8,131 bases of DNA, from assembly GCA_900555815.1 (NCBI GenBank), contig USMR01000028.1:1-8131 (forward strand), written 5' to 3'. The notes under the pieces are model-generated. The model had not been told where the DNA came from. It did no database searches and was given only the letters and a program-made list of their open reading frames with translations. This DNA is from an uncultured Collinsella sp. (GTDB lineage: Bacteria > Actinomycetota > Coriobacteriia > Coriobacteriales > Coriobacteriaceae). Position numbers and translations under genes: made by a program. Shown here piece by piece: positions 6,391 through 8,131 of the stretch (its first letter is position 1; each line of letters begins with the position of its first letter).

Positions 6391-6490
6391 GGCTTTCCCA
6401 AGCACCGCACCTTGCCGTTCAAACCGTCGCTCGCGTACCAAAGTACGCGTCGCTCCTCTTTCACGGCAATCTGCGGCACTTGGAAAACCC
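6391..6490. repeat. 100-nt symmetric imperfect palindrome after guaB
   Basis: All pairing shares one axis at 6440.5 with no bulges. The inner stem CGCGTAC (6432-6438) pairs with GTACGCG (6443-6449) around loop CAAA. The outer arms (6391-6418 with 6463-6490) pair except for evenly opposed 1x1 and 2x2 mismatches. The unpaired inner region contains the same word CGTCGCTC on both sides (6425-6432 and 6448-6455). The element begins 2 bp after the guaB stop codon. It lacks a T tail, so it is not a standard terminator. It looks like a dispersed extragenic palindrome and may protect the guaB mRNA 3' end. No gene is seen in it. Confidence 0.7.
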
Positions 6491-6547
6491 GACCATGTTT
6501 GGGCGGATAACAGATAGCGGTTGATTCACAACCACGTTATTTAGATA

Positions 6548-6590
6548 AAGCGAGATGCCCGCAAGTCGCAGGCATCTCGCTTGTCGTATT
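6548..6590 (+). terminator. Probable intrinsic terminator between guaB and leuS
   Basis: A perfect 12-bp stem, AAGCGAGATGCC (6548-6559) with GGCATCTCGCTT (6571-6582), has an 11-nt loop and is followed by TTGTCGTATTT, a broken T-rich tail. The minus-strand reading ends in TTTATCTAAAT, so it may stop transcription in both directions. The 57 bp before it (6491-6547) hold only a small GGTTG/CAACC hairpin at 6519-6533. Confidence 0.65.
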
Positions 6591-6599
6591 TGCTATCAT
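6591..6599 (+). promoter_or_regulatory. Extended -10 promoter of leuS
   Basis: TGCTATCAT is an extended -10 (TGnTATnnT), with 5 of 6 matches in the hexamer. No -35 box is evident, which is common for extended -10 promoters. Transcription would start near 6606, directly ahead of the long palindrome, so that palindrome would form nearly the whole leuS leader. Confidence 0.45.
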
Positions 6600-6607
6600 C
6601 AGTCAAG

Positions 6608-6748
6608 TTAACCTTAGGGTCGGGCGGCTTGGCTTTGTTCGCTACAAGTTCCGCACGCAAAGAAGAGCACTTAATGTGCTCTTCGTCTTGCGCAGGACTG
6701 TCCGCAGTAGCGAATAAAGCCAAGCCGCCCGACCCCAGCTAAGATTAA
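6608..6748. repeat. Long palindrome forming the leuS leader
   Basis: The main arms, 6617-6645 and 6707-6735, are 29 bp long and complementary at every position except one G-T wobble. An internal hairpin GAAGAGCAC (6662-6670) / GTGCTCTTC (6676-6684) has loop TTAAT, flanked by CGCAA/TTGCG (6656-6660/6688-6692) and short pairs. Outside the arms CTTA (6613-6616) and TTAA (6608-6611) find partners at 6740-6743 and 6745-6748, so the fold reaches the ribosome-binding site AAGGAG (6748-6753). There is no T-box core (TGGNACCGCG-like) and no T tail. It could be a mobile palindrome (MITE-like) inserted before leuS, or a structure affecting translation. Confidence 0.7.
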
Positions 6749-6758
6749 AGGAGCTGAT

Positions 6759-8131
6759 ATGTGCGATTGCACAGATCATAAGGACGAGATCCCTGCCTAC
6801 GACGCGCAGGCCATTGAGTCCAAGTGGATGAAGGCCTGGGAGGACTCCAACCTCTTTGCCGTCGACACCGACGACAGCAAGCCCAAGAAGTATGTGCTCG
6901 AGATGTTCCCGTATCCGTCGGGCGACCTGCACATGGGCCACGCGCGCAACTATACCATCGGCGATGCCATGGCCCGTCAGGCCCGCATGCGCGGCTACGA
7001 CGTGCTGCATCCCATCGGCTTTGACGCCTTTGGCCTGCCCGCCGAGAACGCCGCCATCAAGCACAACACGCAGGCTGCCGCCTGGACGTATAAGAACATG
7101 GACCAGGCGCTCGCCACGATGAAGCGCATGGGCTTCTCCTACGATCTGGATCGCATGGTCAAGACTTGCAGCCCCGACTACTACCGCTGGGGTCAGTGGA
7201 TCTTTGAGAAGATGTGGGAAAAGGGCCTGGTCTATCGCAAGAAGAACCCGGTCAACTGGTGCCCCACTTGTAAGACCGTTCTGGCCAACGAGCAGGTTAC
7301 CGAGGGCAAGTGCTGGCGCTGCGGCACCGAGCCCGAGAAGCGCGACCTTGAGCAGTGGTACTACAAGATTACCGAGTACTCTCAGGAGCTGCTCGACGAC
7401 TTGGAGAAGCTCCCCGGCTGGCCCGAGCGCGTCAAGCAGATGCAGGCCAACTGGATCGGTCGCTCCGAGGGCGCCGAGGTCGACTTTACCCTGTGCGACC
7501 AGGATGGCGAGCCCATCGAGGGCGACGAGGGTAAGATCACCGTCTTCACCACGCGTGCCGACACGCTCTTCGGTGTCTCCTTCTTTGTCCTGGCTCCCGA
7601 GTACGCGCGCCTGCACGAGCTCGTCGAGGGCACGGAGTACGAGGAGGCCGTCACCAAGATCGTCGAGGACTCCAAGCATATCTCTGCCGTGGAGCGTGCC
7701 CAGGGCACCCTCGAGAAGCACGGTGCCTTTACCGGTCGCTACGTGGTGAACCCCGTCAACGGCGAGAAGGTCCCCGTGTGGGTTGCCGATTATGTCGTTG
7801 CCGACTACGGCACCGGCGCCGTCATGGCCGTTCCCTGCGGCGACCAGCGCGACTTTGAGTTTGCCCGTAAGTACGACCTGCCCATCGTGCCGATCATCCT
7901 GGACGATGACGACCGCGCTGCCGTCGAGGCCAGCGGTGAGACCATCGATACCTTCCATGCCGAGACCGTCGACTGGGATTGCGCCCACGCTGCTGAGGGC
8001 ACACTCGTCCAGTCCGGCAAGTACACCGGCATGCGCGGCGGCAAGCACTCCGAGGGCGAGGCTGCCATCGTGGCCGACCTCGAGGCCATGGGCTGCGGCC
8101 GTCGCAAGGTCGAGTTCCGTCTGCGCGACTG
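6759..8131 (+). CDS. leuS: Leucyl-tRNA synthetase, N-terminal part (runs off the window)
   Basis: The first 457 residues of the class I synthetase that charges tRNA-Leu with leucine using ATP. The nucleotide-binding signature is FPYPSGDLHMGH (50-61), with HMGH at 58-61. A zinc ribbon follows with C168-P-T-C171 and C185-W-R-C188. The CP1 editing domain begins near GRSEGAEVDF and contains TTRADTLFG and GTGAVMAVPCGDQRDFEFA, where most LeuRS have TTRPDT and a GHD/AHD sequence; both aspartates of DQRD are kept. The segment ends in VEFRLRD, leading back to the catalytic core. The KMSKS loop, anticodon-binding and C-terminal domains lie beyond the edge (full length is normally 800-900). ATG 6759 has AAGGAG 5 nt upstream. 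The gene has its own predicted promoter and a long structured leader. Confidence 0.96.
   Translation, partial: MCDCTDHKDEIPAYDAQAIESKWMKAWEDSNLFAVDTDDSKPKKYVLEMFPYPSGDLHMGHARNYTIGDAMARQARMRGYDVLHPIGFDAFGLPAENAAIKHNTQAAAWTYKNMDQALATMKRMGFSYDLDRMVKTCSPDYYRWGQWIFEKMWEKGLVYRKKNPVNWCPTCKTVLANEQVTEGKCWRCGTEPEKRDLEQWYYKITEYSQELLDDLEKLPGWPERVKQMQANWIGRSEGAEVDFTLCDQDGEPIEGDEGKITVFTTRADTLFGVSFFVLAPEYARLHELVEGTEYEEAVTKIVEDSKHISAVERAQGTLEKHGAFTGRYVVNPVNGEKVPVWVADYVVADYGTGAVMAVPCGDQRDFEFARKYDLPIVPIILDDDDRAAVEASGETIDTFHAETVDWDCAHAAEGTLVQSGKYTGMRGGKHSEGEAAIVADLEAMGCGRRKVEFRLRD

Noticed and set aside
6541..6723. A 60-codon minus-strand frame and an 86-codon plus-strand frame (6250-6510) across the palindromes
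   Set aside because: They lie in or run into the palindromic elements or the end of guaB, and I see no ribosome site that would support translation; they reflect repeat sequence rather than genes.
6600..6758. T-box riboswitch before leuS
   Set aside because: No TGGNACCGCG-like antiterminator core, no specifier-loop layout and no terminator with a T run; the structure is one long palindrome.
6642..8048. A 468-codon open frame on the minus strand opposite leuS
   Set aside because: Its product is a Leu/Gly/Val/Ala/Asp-rich string produced by C-ending codons of leuS read backwards, and it runs through the leader palindrome without any sign of a real gene.

Overview
The window looks like chromosomal DNA from a high-GC, Collinsella-like member of the Coriobacteriia (Actinomycetota). 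That placement is inference from three things: the GC-rich codon use with many C-ending codons in the highly expressed-type genes, clear Shine-Dalgarno sites, and the mix of genes (a Firmicutes-like sucrose PTS beside a Tritrichomonas-type IMP dehydrogenase). No rRNA, tRNA, CRISPR array or transposase was found.

Left part (1-3204): a sucrose-use operon. A 14-bp operator that fits the catabolite-responsive/LacI-family consensus lies just upstream of scrA, a sucrose-specific PTS EIIBC permease without an EIIA domain. Downstream, after two weak hairpins, comes scrB, a GH32 sucrose-6-phosphate hydrolase. ScrA would import sucrose as sucrose-6-phosphate and ScrB would split it to glucose-6-phosphate and fructose. 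A textbook intrinsic terminator closes the unit.

Middle (3205-4876): a 329-residue protein with the fold signature of the Cys/Met-metabolism PLP enzymes. It lacks the family N-terminus and has Arg exactly where the Schiff-base lysine should be, so it is probably a pseudoenzyme. Next come a 73-nt palindrome and, on the minus strand, a small stand-alone ModE-type winged-helix regulator. The intergenic region between this regulator and guaB appears to hold two overlapping divergent promoters, with several palindromes around their predicted starts.

Right part (4877-8131): guaB, an IMP dehydrogenase of the Tritrichomonas foetus type, then a 370-bp non-coding stretch packed with two long palindromes (100 nt and about 130 nt), a terminator hairpin and an extended -10 promoter. 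leuS (leucyl-tRNA synthetase) follows and runs off the window edge.

The most unusual items are the lysine-less PLP-fold protein, the set of three long unrelated palindromes (one forming nearly the whole leader of leuS), the tandem identical-stem palindromes at the guaB start, and the protist-type IMPDH.
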